Below, piece after piece: positions 1 through 9,423 of a stretch of 64,000 nt of DNA (position 1 is its first letter; each line of letters starts with the position of its first letter). The notes under the pieces were generated by a model. It saw nothing but the letters and a program-made list of their open reading frames with translations. It searched no databases and was not told where the DNA came from. The translations under genes were made by a program, and so were the position numbers. The stretch is from Paenibacillus sp. J23TS9 (GTDB lineage: Bacteria > Bacillota > Bacilli > Paenibacillales > Paenibacillaceae), in NCBI RefSeq assembly GCF_018403225.1, contig NZ_BOSG01000001.1, positions 434,001-498,000 of the forward strand, written 5' to 3'.

Positions 1-134
1 ATAGTTTGCCCAAAAACTTAAGAGGCGTCTTCTGTGATATTTCAGGTCCTGTCCGAATACATTTACGTTAGAACAGGTGGAAAAGCTGTCGGTATCTTCG
101 GCAGCAGCACAAAGAGCGGGAGGGAAAGGAAAGC
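1..134. other. Upstream region of the calcium ATPase gene
   Basis: No gene is supported in these first bases. The only clear signal is the purine-rich ribosome binding site GGGAGGGAAAGG (119-130) immediately before the ATPase start. Any upstream gene or promoter lies outside the window or is not recognisable here. Confidence 0.5.
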
Positions 135-2933
135 ATGGAACAAAAAGCATGGCATCAGATGAATGCCGAGGATCTGCAGCAGGTTCTGAGCGTAGAGCCG
201 CAGCATGGCCTTACGGAAGAACAGGCTGACGAACGAAGAAAGCAGCATGGAAGCAATGAGTTGTCTGAAGGCAAAAAGATCTCTCTATTCGCGCTGTTTT
301 TGAACCAGTTCAAGGATTTTATGGTTCTGGTGCTGATGGGAGCCACACTGGTGTCCGGCCTGCTGGGTGAATATCTGGATGCCATTACCATTATCGCAAT
401 CATCCTGCTGAACGGAATACTGGGATTTGTTCAGGAATTCCGGGCTGAGCGATCCCTGCGCGCACTGAAGCAGCTGTCAGCCCCGTCAGCAAAGGTGCTA
501 AGGGATGGAAAAACGGTCTCGATCCCGGCTAAGATGCTGGTCCCCGGCGACATTGTCATGCTGGAGAGCGGCGACCGCATTCCTGCGGATATACGCTGGC
601 TGGAGACGAGCAGCTGCTACATTGAGGAATCGGCACTAACGGGTGAATCGGTGCCTGTAGGCAAACATAGCCAGGCTATTACCGAATCCGAAGTGCCGCT
701 TGGAGATCAGAAAAACCTTGGCTTTATGGGAACGATGATGACTCGGGGTACTGCTAAAGCCATCGTCATCCGGACCGGCATGAATACGGAAATGGGCAAG
801 ATTGCTGATCTTATCCAAAATACGGATTCACAGCAGACCCCTCTCCAGCACCGTTTAGAGCAGCTTGGCAAGCTTTTGATCATTCTCTCCCTCGGCCTGA
901 CCGTCATGGTTGTCGCAGCGGGGATTTTGCACGGACAGCCAGCGGTAGGCATGTTCCTTGCGGGTGTCAGCCTTGCGGTAGCAGCCATACCTGAAGGGCT
1001 GCCGGCAATCGTTACTGTAGCATTGGCCTTAGGTGTACAGCGTATGATTAAGCGGAAAGCCATTGTCCGGAAGCTGCCTTCCGTAGAAACGCTTGGCTGC
1101 GCATCCGTCATTTGCTCTGACAAGACAGGCACCCTGACCCAAAATAAAATGACCGTTACCAGGCTGTGGATCGGCGGCCGCGACATGGAAGTGACTGGCG
1201 ACGGCTATGCGCCAACCGGTCAGGTCTTGGAAAAGGGCAAGTCTATTGATATCCGGAACGATCAGGGATTGCGCCGTCTCTTGCAGATCGGTGCACTGTG
1301 TAACAATGCCGAAATTTATGAGATGCAGCAAGCAGAGCCAAAAGGTAAGCGGAAGGGAAAGGAAGAAACGGTAGGTCCCGTGTGGGGGTTAAAGGGTGAT
1401 CCGACCGAGGGAGCACTGATTACACTGTCCTCCAAGATGGGGATGACGTCGGAATCCATGTCAGGACTGTACAAGCGGGATCAGGAGTTTCCTTTTGATT
1501 CCGAGCGGAAGCTGATGTCGGTCGTGGTCAGCCATCAAGGCGGCAAGCTGCTATGCACGAAAGGTGCGCCGGATGTGCTGCTGAATCAATGCACATATAT
1601 TTTATGGGAAGGGAACGTGGTGCCGTTCACAACCACGTTGAAGCAAAAGGTGCTCGCAGCCAACGAACAGATGGCTTCCGCTGCTTTGCGCGTGCTTGGC
1701 ACGGCTTACCGGGATATCCGGTCGCATGATTCCTTGAGCAATGAAAAAGAAGCAGAAAGCCAGCTCGTGTTCGTCGGCCTCGCGGGGATGATCGATCCGC
1801 CGCGGCGTGAGGTGCGTGACGCGATAAGTACCTGCCGCCGCGCCGGAATCAAAACCGTCATGATCACAGGAGACCACGGGACAACAGCCGAAGCAATTGC
1901 CCATCAGCTGGGTATTATACCGCGCGGAGGACTGGCGATGTCCGGGCAGGATCTGGGCCGTATTGATGATGACGAGCTGGATTCTAAAGTGGATAATATT
2001 TTTGTGTATTCCCGCGTATCTCCCGAGCATAAGCTGCGTATCGTCAAATCTCTCCAGCGGAAAGGGCATGTGGTAGCAATGACGGGGGATGGCGTCAATG
2101 ATGCGCCTGCCATCAAAGCTGCCGATATCGGCATTGCTATGGGCATTACCGGAACGGATGTGACCAAGGAAGCTTCATCGCTGGTGCTCAGCGATGACAA
2201 TTTCTCTACAATCGTTGCGGCAATCGAGGAGGGCCGGAACATCTATGAGAATATACGCAAATTTATCCGTTATCTCCTCGCATCAAACGTGGGCGAAATT
2301 TTAACCATGTTTTTCGCGATGATGCTGGCGCTTCCGCTTCCGCTGCTTCCGATCCAGATCTTATGGGTGAACCTGGTTACAGATGGTTTGCCGGCTATGG
2401 CGCTGGGCGTGGATCAGCCGGAGAAGGACTTAATGGAACATAAGCCGCGGGGTGCAAGAGAGAATATTTTTGCCCGCAGGCTTGGCTGGAAAATAATCAG
2501 CCGCGGCTTTTTGATCGGATTATGCACGCTTGGAGCCTTCTGGCTTACGCTTAAGACCGACCCGGGCAATGCAGGCCAGATTGCCAAAGCGCAGTCCGTC
2601 GCATTTGCAACTTTGGTACTGGCCCAGCTTATCCATGTATTTGATTGCAGAAGCTCGCGCTCCATTTTCCACCGCAATCCGCTGCAAAACAAATACCTGG
2701 TTCTCGCGGTGTTATCCTCCGTCGTATTGATGCTTGGCGTGATGTATATTGAAGCGCTGCAGCCGATTTTCAAGACGGTGCCGCTTGGCTTCCGCGAATG
2801 GGCGATTTCGATCGTCGCGGCTGGCATTCCTACCTTCCTGATGGGTGCCGGCAGTGTATGGGGCGGCAGACGCCAAAAGCGCAAAGGCGGCGGTGGGCGC
2901 TTCGTGATGAAAAGTACAAAATTTTCAGCATAA
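135..2933 (+). CDS. Calcium-translocating P-type ATPase (SERCA-like, YloB type)
   Basis: P-type IIA cation pump expected to move Ca2+ across the cytoplasmic membrane at the cost of ATP. The 932-residue product has the family order: N-terminal cation ATPase domain, two membrane helices, actuator domain with TGES near residue 170, the phosphorylation motif SDKTGTLT (Asp about 329), nucleotide-binding domain with KGAPD, hinge motif GDGVNDAP near residue 650, and a C-terminal membrane bundle. The PEGLPA motif in the fourth helix region is typical of Ca2+ pumps. B. subtilis YloB occupies the same place ahead of the yicC-remA-gmk block and is expressed in sporulation; here dapF and a methyltransferase gene intervene. 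The C-terminus is a short basic tail. Confidence 0.93.
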   Translation: MEQKAWHQMNAEDLQQVLSVEPQHGLTEEQADERRKQHGSNELSEGKKISLFALFLNQFKDFMVLVLMGATLVSGLLGEYLDAITIIAIILLNGILGFVQEFRAERSLRALKQLSAPSAKVLRDGKTVSIPAKMLVPGDIVMLESGDRIPADIRWLETSSCYIEESALTGESVPVGKHSQAITESEVPLGDQKNLGFMGTMMTRGTAKAIVIRTGMNTEMGKIADLIQNTDSQQTPLQHRLEQLGKLLIILSLGLTVMVVAAGILHGQPAVGMFLAGVSLAVAAIPEGLPAIVTVALALGVQRMIKRKAIVRKLPSVETLGCASVICSDKTGTLTQNKMTVTRLWIGGRDMEVTGDGYAPTGQVLEKGKSIDIRNDQGLRRLLQIGALCNNAEIYEMQQAEPKGKRKGKEETVGPVWGLKGDPTEGALITLSSKMGMTSESMSGLYKRDQEFPFDSERKLMSVVVSHQGGKLLCTKGAPDVLLNQCTYILWEGNVVPFTTTLKQKVLAANEQMASAALRVLGTAYRDIRSHDSLSNEKEAESQLVFVGLAGMIDPPRREVRDAISTCRRAGIKTVMITGDHGTTAEAIAHQLGIIPRGGLAMSGQDLGRIDDDELDSKVDNIFVYSRVSPEHKLRIVKSLQRKGHVVAMTGDGVNDAPAIKAADIGIAMGITGTDVTKEASSLVLSDDNFSTIVAAIEEGRNIYENIRKFIRYLLASNVGEILTMFFAMMLALPLPLLPIQILWVNLVTDGLPAMALGVDQPEKDLMEHKPRGARENIFARRLGWKIISRGFLIGLCTLGAFWLTLKTDPGNAGQIAKAQSVAFATLVLAQLIHVFDCRSSRSIFHRNPLQNKYLVLAVLSSVVLMLGVMYIEALQPIFKTVPLGFREWAISIVAAGIPTFLMGAGSVWGGRRQKRKGGGGRFVMKSTKFSA

Positions 2934-2948
2934 AGTTAATACAATTTC

Positions 2949-3002
2949 GCCACTCCTTACGATATGCTTGTGAGCAGTAAACAAGCCGAACGAAGGAGTG
3001 GC
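2949..3002 (+). promoter_or_regulatory. Inverted repeat covering the dapF ribosome binding site
   Basis: GCCACTCCTT (2949-2958) is the exact reverse complement of AAGGAGTGGC (2993-3002). The right arm contains the AAGGAG Shine-Dalgarno sequence of dapF, so the transcript could fold to hide it, with a loop of about 34 nt. Whether this regulates dapF is inference. Confidence 0.5.
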
Positions 3003-3009
3003 AAAACCG

Positions 3010-3846
3010 ATGGAATTTACAAAAATGCATGGTCTGGGTAATGACTTTATTGTGATATATGGTGAGCAGGTTCTTCCTGAAGATGCGGCAGAGCTTGCCG
3101 TCAAATGGTGCGACCGTTATTTTGGCATCGGAGCAGACGGGCTGGTTTATATCCTGCCTTCCGAACAGGCGGACTACCGGATGAGAATTATTAATTCTGA
3201 CGGAAGTGAAGCAGAGCAGTGCGGCAATGCGATCCGCTGCGTTGCCAAATACGTGTATGATCACGGTTATGTGCAGAGAGAGCAAATTACGATCGAAACG
3301 TTGGGGGCAGGCGTGCAGAAGGTTTCCATTCACACAGATCATGCAAAGGCGGTTACGGTAACCGTTGATATGGGCGAGCCTGTGCTTGAGGGGCTCAAAA
3401 TCCCGACGACGATCAATTCCACGCCCGTTGTGAATGTCCCGCTTGAGTCTGATGGATCTTCATTCCATTTCACAGCGGTGTCTATGGGCAACCCGCACTG
3501 CGTGATCTATGTGGATGATGCGGTAAACTTCGATCTGAACACATGGGGGCCAAAGCTTGAAGCACATCCTCTATTTCCGAAAAAAGTAAACGTGGAGTTT
3601 GCTACGGTTCTTAACCGCCAAACCGTCGACATGCGCGTCTGGGAACGCGGTGCAGGCCCGACGCTGGCTTGCGGTACTGGAGCGTGTGCCACACTGGTAT
3701 CTTCGGTATTGAACGGGAAGACAGACCGTGAGGCGGAAATTCGCCTGAAGGGCGGCAGTCTCTATATTAAATGGAATGAACAGGATAACCGGGTGTACAT
3801 GACAGGTCCAGCGGCTTTTGTATACACAGGGAAGGTAACAGCATAA
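3010..3846 (+). CDS. dapF: Diaminopimelate epimerase
   Basis: Converts LL-2,6-diaminopimelate to the meso form for peptidoglycan and lysine synthesis. The product (278 aa from this start) has the signature MHGLGNDF at the N-terminus and both catalytic cysteines: Cys71 in QCGNAIRC and Cys221 in ACGTGAC. A GTG at 2998 lies in frame but overlaps the AAGGAG site (2993-2998); the ATG at 3010 sits about 11 nt behind it and gives the family-typical N-terminus, so it is preferred. The gene is inserted between the ATPase and the yicC block, an arrangement not found in B. subtilis. An inverted repeat covers its ribosome binding site. Confidence 0.96.
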   Translation: MEFTKMHGLGNDFIVIYGEQVLPEDAAELAVKWCDRYFGIGADGLVYILPSEQADYRMRIINSDGSEAEQCGNAIRCVAKYVYDHGYVQREQITIETLGAGVQKVSIHTDHAKAVTVTVDMGEPVLEGLKIPTTINSTPVVNVPLESDGSSFHFTAVSMGNPHCVIYVDDAVNFDLNTWGPKLEAHPLFPKKVNVEFATVLNRQTVDMRVWERGAGPTLACGTGACATLVSSVLNGKTDREAEIRLKGGSLYIKWNEQDNRVYMTGPAAFVYTGKVTA

Positions 3847-3870
3847 ACCTGAGCCGATGGGTTTTTGATC

Positions 3871-3917
3871 AAAAAGCTTGCTAATCCGCCTGCGGGCATG
3901 GGTTTGCAGGCTTTTTT
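3871..3917 (+). terminator. Rho-independent terminator after dapF
   Basis: GCCTGC (3888-3893) pairs with GCAGGC (3906-3911), followed by a run of six T. An outer AAAAAGC/GCTTTTT pairing can extend it. It separates dapF from the next gene. Confidence 0.75.
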
Positions 3918-4028
3918 CCGCCCTTCGGGATGCTATCTTTAAAATTCCGTTAATTCCGTCCTAACTTGTGGGAATATATAAGGTTTTGTGATACATTAGT
4001 ATGAAACTACGGTCAGGTTGGGGGAATT

Positions 4029-5906
4029 ATGATGAAGCCGGATTTGCGCAAGGCATTGGATACTCAAGTGCTTGTCGGGGATGGAGCGATGGGCACTTTC
4101 TTATATCAAATGGGTTTTCCCGTTGGGATTTCGTATGAAGAGTTAAATTTGACCTCACCGGAAGTCATCCGGGATGTTCACCGGCGCTATATGGAAGCAG
4201 GCGCACAAGTACTTGAGACGAACACTTTTTCAGCTAACTTTGACAAACTGTCCAAGTACGGATTGGAATCCAAGGTTAATGAGATTAACCGTGCAGGCGT
4301 ACGTATCGCCCGTGAAGCCGCTGGAGAATATGGCTATGTGGTCGGGGCTGTGGGCTCGATCCGGGGCGGCAAGCGGACGAATGTATCCACTGGAGAACTG
4401 AAAAAGTATTTTGAACAGCAGCTTCAAGTGCTATTAAGCGAGGGAGTAGACGGTATTCTGCTCGAAACCTTTTATGATGTTGAAGAACTTGCGTTGGCTT
4501 TGTCCATTGCGCGGCGTTTAACTGCTGTACCTGTCATCTGTCAGTTCGCGGTGGAGGATGTGGCCAGAACTCTCGATGGATACACGATGCCGGAAGCCTT
4601 CCGGATCATGCAGCAGGAAGGGGCCGATGTAATCGGCTTTAACTGCCGCACCGGTCCAAACGGTATCATGGGCGCAATGAAGACGCTTGACGGCCATCTG
4701 CCGGCTCCGATGTCGGTCTATCCGAATGCGGGTGTTGCCGACTACGTAGACGGGGAATATCAATATGGAGCAGGCCCGGAGTACTTTGGTCAAATGGCTG
4801 TGAAATTCGCCGATCTGGGGGCACATATCATTGGCGGCTGCTGCGGCACCACACCGGCACATATTGCGGCAATAGCCGGAGCGCTTGAAGGCTACACACC
4901 GCCAGTTTTTGTATATGAGCCCATTCCTGAACAAACGGCGCCTCTTGTTATCCATGAGCATCTTCCGCAGGAAGAGAATGAGGAGAAGACGGAGCCTAAC
5001 CTGGTAGATTTAGCCAAACAGCGTCATACCGTAATTGTGGAACTTGATCCTCCCCGTGATCTGGATATCGCCAAATTTATGCAGGGAGCTGAAAGATTGA
5101 AGCAAGCCGGTGCGGATGCGCTCACGCTTGCTGACAATTCCCTTGCGGTTACACGCATGAGCAATATGGCACTCGGGCATTTGGTTCAGGCACAAACGGG
5201 TTTGAGACCACTTGTGCATATTGCCTGCCGGGATCGCAATCTAATCGGCACGCAGTCACATATGATGGGATTTGATGCACTGGGCATTGATCATGTGCTG
5301 GCTGTAACAGGTGATCCTGCACGATTTGGGGATCTGCCGGGTTCAAGCTCGGTGTATGATCTGACATCCTTTGAAATCATCCGCATGATTAAACAGCTTA
5401 ACGAAGGCATATCCTTTTCAGGTAAGCCATTGAAGCAAAAAGCAAAATTCGTGGTAGGCGCAGCTTTTAATCCGCATGGCAAGCATCTGCATAAAGCAGT
5501 AGCGCGTCTGGAACGGAAAATAGCTGCAGGAGCGGATTACATTATGACTCAGCCTGTGTATGACCCCGAGCTGATCCGCGCCGTCAAGGAAGCGACAAGC
5601 CACCTGGAGACGCCTATTTTTATGGGGATTATGCCGCTGGCGAGCGGTAGAAATGCAGAATATTTACACAACGAGGTTCCGGGCATTCAGCTTTCGGAAG
5701 ATGTCCGCGGGCGGATGGCCGGGCTTGAAGGGGAAGAGGGCAGAGCCATGGGGGTTCAGATCGCAAAGGAACTCCTGGATGTAGCGATGGACCATTTTAA
5801 CGGCATCTATCTGATGACTCCATTTATGCTTTATGAAATGAGCGCCCAGCTCATCGAGCATGTTTGGGCCAGATCGGGCCGGCAATTGTCCCCCTTGTTT
5901 CGTTGA
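4029..5906 (+). CDS. yitJ: Bifunctional homocysteine S-methyltransferase / 5,10-methylenetetrahydrofolate reductase
   Basis: Two-domain one-carbon enzyme, 625 aa. Residues about 1-290 form the homocysteine S-methyltransferase barrel with the zinc-binding cysteines in GFNCR and in GGCCGTTP (near residue 270). Residues about 330-625 form the MetF-type FAD-dependent methylenetetrahydrofolate reductase barrel with DNSLA and VTGDP motifs. It should serve methionine synthesis or recycling, as B. subtilis YitJ. Two ATG codons (4029 and 4032) follow a GGGGG-rich binding site and cannot be told apart. B. subtilis yitJ has an S-box riboswitch; the roughly 110 bases between the upstream terminator and this start are too short for one and none is visible. 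Confidence 0.93.
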   Translation: MMKPDLRKALDTQVLVGDGAMGTFLYQMGFPVGISYEELNLTSPEVIRDVHRRYMEAGAQVLETNTFSANFDKLSKYGLESKVNEINRAGVRIAREAAGEYGYVVGAVGSIRGGKRTNVSTGELKKYFEQQLQVLLSEGVDGILLETFYDVEELALALSIARRLTAVPVICQFAVEDVARTLDGYTMPEAFRIMQQEGADVIGFNCRTGPNGIMGAMKTLDGHLPAPMSVYPNAGVADYVDGEYQYGAGPEYFGQMAVKFADLGAHIIGGCCGTTPAHIAAIAGALEGYTPPVFVYEPIPEQTAPLVIHEHLPQEENEEKTEPNLVDLAKQRHTVIVELDPPRDLDIAKFMQGAERLKQAGADALTLADNSLAVTRMSNMALGHLVQAQTGLRPLVHIACRDRNLIGTQSHMMGFDALGIDHVLAVTGDPARFGDLPGSSSVYDLTSFEIIRMIKQLNEGISFSGKPLKQKAKFVVGAAFNPHGKHLHKAVARLERKIAAGADYIMTQPVYDPELIRAVKEATSHLETPIFMGIMPLASGRNAEYLHNEVPGIQLSEDVRGRMAGLEGEEGRAMGVQIAKELLDVAMDHFNGIYLMTPFMLYEMSAQLIEHVWARSGRQLSPLFR

Positions 5907-5944
5907 TCGTAATCAATTACAATAGTGTAATGGATGTGGTGCCG

Positions 5945-6841
5945 ATGTCTTTTAGCATGACCGGATATGGTCAATCTGCCCTCCAGCATGGAGGGTATAA
6001 AGTAGTATTTGAAGTGAAGTCCGTCAATCACCGATACTGCGAAGTTGTCCTTCGTTTGCCGCGTGAGTGGACATGCTTTGAGGACTCTTTGCGAAGAACG
6101 GTGCAGCAGTATGTAAAACGCGGACGGGTTGACGTTTACGTCAATAAGGAAGAGGGCGACGAGCATGCTCCACATGCCCTGCTGAACGAGCATGCCATAC
6201 AAACGTATTTGCAGGCCGCCCAGGATCTTTCGCAGCAGTATGGCCTTGATGGTGAGCTGACTGTGAAGGATTTGTTGTCTCTTCCCGGTGTGTGGATTGC
6301 CCCCGAGCACATCGCCTTACCGGGTGCTTCCGATTTGGATGATTGGGGTCCGGTCCTGGAAAATGGCCTGCGGAAGGCTATGGAGGGACTCTCGGCCATG
6401 CGAAGTCTGGAAGGCAAACATCTTGCCACAGATGTGGAGCAGCGTTTGATTAAGCTTCAGCATCTGCATAGCGAGATGATGCAGCTGGCACCAACAGTAG
6501 TCGAGGATTACCGCAATAAGCTCAAACAAAGGCTGTCTGATCTTAATGACGGTTCGTTTGCCTTTGATGAACATAAATTTGGCATGGAAGTTGCTATCTT
6601 CGCAGACCGTTCTAACATTGATGAAGAACTGACACGGCTGCAGAGCCATTTTGAGCAGTGCAAGGGATTGCTTCGTGCGGATGAACCGGTCGGAAGAAAA
6701 CTGGATTTTCTGATTCAGGAAATGAACAGGGAAGTCAATACGATTGGATCGAAAGCCAATCATCTGACTCTGGTAAACCGTGTTGTCGAAATGAAGGCGG
6801 AACTGGAAAAAATTCGCGAACAATTGGCCAATATAGAATAA
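5945..6841 (+). CDS. YicC/YloC-family endoribonuclease
   Basis: YicC-family protein; E. coli YicC and B. subtilis YloC have been described as endoribonucleases. The N-terminus (SMTGYG), the central KSVNHRY segment and the C-terminal [13 protein letters not shown] motif are the hallmarks of the family. The ATG at 5945 gives 298 aa, close to the usual 290 or so; the open frame runs upstream to 5864, inside the preceding gene, with no support for an earlier start. The gene begins only 39 bases after the preceding stop, and remA follows after 59 bases, as in the yloC-remA-gmk order of Bacillus. Confidence 0.92.
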   Translation: MSFSMTGYGQSALQHGGYKVVFEVKSVNHRYCEVVLRLPREWTCFEDSLRRTVQQYVKRGRVDVYVNKEEGDEHAPHALLNEHAIQTYLQAAQDLSQQYGLDGELTVKDLLSLPGVWIAPEHIALPGASDLDDWGPVLENGLRKAMEGLSAMRSLEGKHLATDVEQRLIKLQHLHSEMMQLAPTVVEDYRNKLKQRLSDLNDGSFAFDEHKFGMEVAIFADRSNIDEELTRLQSHFEQCKGLLRADEPVGRKLDFLIQEMNREVNTIGSKANHLTLVNRVVEMKAELEKIREQLANIE

Positions 6842-6900
6842 ACAGGCAGTTTCGACAGAAAACAGGCAAGAGTCAAATGTATAGGGGGATAAACCTGATT

Positions 6901-7161
6901 ATGGCAATCAAACTCATTAACATCGGCTTCGGGAATATTGTATCGGCTAACCGAATCATTTCCATTGTAAGCCCTGAATCAGCACCCATTAAAAGAATCA
7001 TTCAAGAAGCAAGAGACCGTCATATGCTGATTGATGCGACCTATGGACGCCGGACGCGTGCCGTGATCATTACCGATAGCGATCATGTCATCCTGTCCGC
7101 GGTGCAGCCTGAAACGGTAGCGCACCGACTCTCAAGCAAAGACGACGATAATGACGAATAA
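6901..7161 (+). CDS. remA: Extracellular matrix regulator RemA
   Basis: Small DNA-binding protein (86 aa) of the DUF370 family. In B. subtilis RemA activates biofilm matrix operons and osmoprotectant uptake genes. The family sequence [10 protein letters not shown] followed by [13 protein letters not shown] and [13 protein letters not shown] is present. The ATG at 6901 is chosen because it gives the conserved N-terminus; the GGGGG at 6882-6886 lies 14 nt upstream. The gene overlaps the long frame of gmk by a few bases only if gmk uses its upstream start. Given the polysaccharide cluster at 30.5 kb, RemA is a possible regulator of matrix production here, which is inference. Confidence 0.94.
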   Translation: MAIKLINIGFGNIVSANRIISIVSPESAPIKRIIQEARDRHMLIDATYGRRTRAVIITDSDHVILSAVQPETVAHRLSSKDDDNDE

Positions 7162-7177
7162 CGAGTTGGGGAGTAAT

Positions 7178-7750
7178 ATGGCAAAAGGAATATTGTTTAT
7201 ATTATCCGGACCTTCCGGGGTCGGGAAAGGCACCGTATGTACCGCACTGAGAGGCAAGATTCCGGAACTCGTTTATTCCGTTTCGGCAACGACCCGGAGT
7301 CCGCGGCTTGGCGAGGAAGACGGAGTGAATTATTTTTTCAAAACCCGTGACCAGTTTCTGAATATGATGCAGAACGACCAGCTTTTGGAGCATGCGGAAT
7401 ATGTAGGGAACTATTATGGTACACCGCGTGATTTCGTGGAAAAGACGCTCCTAAGCGGCAATGATATTATTTTAGAGATCGAGGTGCAGGGTGCGCTGCA
7501 GGTGAAGGAAAAGTTCCCTGAGGGAGTGTTTATCTTCCTGCTGCCGCCATCACTGGATGAACTGAAAGACCGTATCCGCGGACGCGGTACGGAGAATCAG
7601 GCAACAATCGATCACCGGATGTCGGTTGCAGTCGATGAGATCAATTTGATGGAGCATTATGACTATGCTGTCGTTAATGATCAGATCGATTCCGCGTGCA
7701 AACGAATAGAATCTATTATTGTAGCCGAACATTGTAAGGTGAAACGATAG
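7178..7750 (+). CDS. gmk: Guanylate kinase
   Basis: Phosphorylates GMP to GDP with ATP. The 190-aa product carries the P-loop [10 protein letters not shown] near the N-terminus, the GMP-binding segment [17 protein letters not shown] and the lid region [16 protein letters not shown]. The ATG at 7178 follows TTGGGGAG at a good distance; an in-frame ATG at 7151 overlaps the end of remA and lacks a binding site. It is followed by rpoZ, the usual pairing. Confidence 0.96.
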   Translation: MAKGILFILSGPSGVGKGTVCTALRGKIPELVYSVSATTRSPRLGEEDGVNYFFKTRDQFLNMMQNDQLLEHAEYVGNYYGTPRDFVEKTLLSGNDIILEIEVQGALQVKEKFPEGVFIFLLPPSLDELKDRIRGRGTENQATIDHRMSVAVDEINLMEHYDYAVVNDQIDSACKRIESIIVAEHCKVKR

Positions 7751-7795
7751 GACGAGAGTAGTTTAGACTTTTGATGAAGAAGAGGTGGCGGTAAC

Positions 7796-8023
7796 ATGTT
7801 GTATCCTTCGATTGATGAAATGATGAATAAAGTCGACAGTAAATATTCGCTGGTGGTCGCTGCGTCAAGACGTGCAAGACAACTGCGCGAAGGCGAGAAG
7901 ACCGGTCTCAAACATCCTAGATCTCATAAATATGTGGGTGTAGCTCTGGAGGAAATCTACGGTGACCTTCTTCGTATTATTCCTGAGCCTGCAACAGAAA
8001 AAGACGAAATCAAGAAACGTTAA
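7796..8023 (+). CDS. rpoZ: DNA-directed RNA polymerase omega subunit
   Basis: Omega subunit of RNA polymerase, 75 aa, which helps beta-prime fold and assemble. The sequence MLYPSIDEMMNKVDSKYSLV followed by ASRRARQLREGE and the YVGVALEEIYG segment match the Firmicute omega family. Start ATG lies 5-7 nt behind GAGGTGGCGG. It follows gmk by 45 bases and precedes coaBC, as in B. subtilis. Confidence 0.95.
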   Translation: MLYPSIDEMMNKVDSKYSLVVAASRRARQLREGEKTGLKHPRSHKYVGVALEEIYGDLLRIIPEPATEKDEIKKR

Positions 8024-8093
8024 ATCACGGATTATAGAATTTTGAAGGCTTCAGCGGTGCTGAACCATTCTATAGTCGCAGGAGGAGGCGCGC

Positions 8094-8216
8094 ATGAGTA
8101 ATGCCGGCCTGCTTCCTGTCCTAGCGTCAATAGACGCTGTACCGAATACAACCGCAAGGTTGTATTTTTTTCTCTATTTCTGGGTGAAAGAGGGGGATTC
8201 ACATGTTAAGCGGTAA
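8094..8216 (+). CDS. Possible small ORF or leader peptide ahead of coaBC (40 aa)
   Basis: A 40-codon frame begins with ATG at 8094, placed 5 nt behind an unusually strong AGGAGGAGG (8080-8088), and ends with TAA at 8216, overlapping the coaBC start at 8203. The predicted product starts MSNAGLLPVLASIDAV and has a central aromatic run LYFFLYFW. Two hairpins, the second terminator-like, lie inside the frame. No family is recognised. It may be a translated leader coupling to coaBC, or a chance frame behind a strong purine tract. Confidence 0.4.
   Translation: MSNAGLLPVLASIDAVPNTTARLYFFLYFWVKEGDSHVKR
8123..8171 (+). terminator. Tandem hairpins, the second a terminator, between rpoZ and coaBC
   Basis: AGCGTC (8123-8128) pairs with GACGCT (8133-8138) over an AATA loop. 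Then AATACAACC (8145-8153) pairs with GGTTGTATT (8158-8166) over a GCAA tetraloop and runs into a T stretch to about 8171. The second is a good intrinsic terminator; both lie inside the small frame 8094-8216. Confidence 0.75.
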
Positions 8217-9423
8217 AACGATCGTACTTGGCGTTACGGGAGGAATTGCGGCATACAAGGCGGCAACTCTGTGCAGCAAGCTGGTCCAAAAAGGGGCAAA
8301 TGTGCATGTTATTATGACGTCCTCGGCCAAGCAGTTCATTACGGAACTGACGCTGCAAAGCCTGTCCAAAAATGCGGTGTTCAGTGATACCTTTGATGAG
8401 AGAGACCCATCCGTGGTTTCTCATATCCGTTTGGCGGACGCGGCCGATCTTGTGCTGATCGCACCGGCGACAGCCAATGTGATTGCCAAAATGGCTCATG
8501 GACTGGCTGATGATATGCTGACCACCACGCTTTTGGCGACGATGGCGCCGGTAATGGTAGCTCCCGCGATGAATGTTCATATGTATGGGCATCCCGCTGT
8601 AATGGAAAATATGAAAACGCTGGAGCAAAGAGGCGTTATGATGATCGAGCCGGGCGAAGGCCTGCTTGCCTGCGGCTACGTTGGAAAAGGACGCATGGAG
8701 GAGCCGGAAAGCATTGTGGCCGTGGTCGAACGTTATTTTGCCGAGAAGGAGAAGGCAGAGCCGGGGCTTTTGCATGGAAAAAAAGTGGTTGTTACGTCGG
8801 GGGGCACTATCGAGCGTATTGATCCTGTGCGCTATATTACCAATGATTCATCCGGTAAAATGGGCTTTGCCATTGCCAAGGCCGCGCGTGAGATGGGGGC
8901 TTCGGTCCACCTGATTCATGGTCATACCGATACGGCTCCACCGGCAGGAATTGATGCCGAAGCTGTTCAATCGGCGGATGATATGTACCAGGCTGTTCTG
9001 AAGCATTGGCATGATAGTGACATAGTCATCAAAGCCGCAGCAGTAGCAGACTACCGTCCAGCCGAAACAGCGAGCAGCAAGATCAAGAAGAAGGGCGATA
9101 CGATGACGCTCGAACTCGTCAAGACCGTGGATATTCTGGAGCAGCTTGGCAAAAGCAAAGCAAACCAGTTTTTGATCGGATTCGCCGCTGAGACTCATAA
9201 TGTGGAAGTTTATGCCAAGGATAAGCTGGTCCGTAAAAATTGCGATCTGATTGTAGCCAATGATGTTACGGCAGAGGGAGCCGGCTTCCGTTCGGACACC
9301 AACATCGTGCAGGTTTATGATGCTGACGGTTTAGTGGAGCAAATGCCCGTGATGTCAAAAGATGAAATTGCACGGCGGCTTCTGACCATTGCTGCTGCGC
9401 GGATGAACGGAGCAGGTAACTGA
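8203..9423 (+). CDS. coaBC: Bifunctional phosphopantothenoylcysteine decarboxylase / phosphopantothenate-cysteine ligase
   Basis: Catalyses two successive steps of coenzyme A synthesis: CTP-dependent joining of cysteine to phosphopantothenate (CoaB) and FMN-dependent decarboxylation (CoaC). The 406-aa product has an N-terminal flavoprotein domain (GVTGGIAAYK, the APAMN motif, catalytic-cysteine loop ACGYVGKGRM near residue 160) and a C-terminal ligase domain (TSGGTIERIDPVRYI, AAVADYRP, GFAAET). The start is preceded by AGAGGGGG. Its stop overlaps the priA start in TGATG, implying translational coupling. Confidence 0.96.
   Translation: MLSGKTIVLGVTGGIAAYKAATLCSKLVQKGANVHVIMTSSAKQFITELTLQSLSKNAVFSDTFDERDPSVVSHIRLADAADLVLIAPATANVIAKMAHGLADDMLTTTLLATMAPVMVAPAMNVHMYGHPAVMENMKTLEQRGVMMIEPGEGLLACGYVGKGRMEEPESIVAVVERYFAEKEKAEPGLLHGKKVVVTSGGTIERIDPVRYITNDSSGKMGFAIAKAAREMGASVHLIHGHTDTAPPAGIDAEAVQSADDMYQAVLKHWHDSDIVIKAAAVADYRPAETASSKIKKKGDTMTLELVKTVDILEQLGKSKANQFLIGFAAETHNVEVYAKDKLVRKNCDLIVANDVTAEGAGFRSDTNIVQVYDADGLVEQMPVMSKDEIARRLLTIAAARMNGAGN

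Noticed and set aside
3918..4028. S-box (SAM) riboswitch before the homocysteine methyltransferase gene
   Set aside because: Expected from B. subtilis yitJ, but the space is about 110 bases and none of the conserved S-box segments are present.
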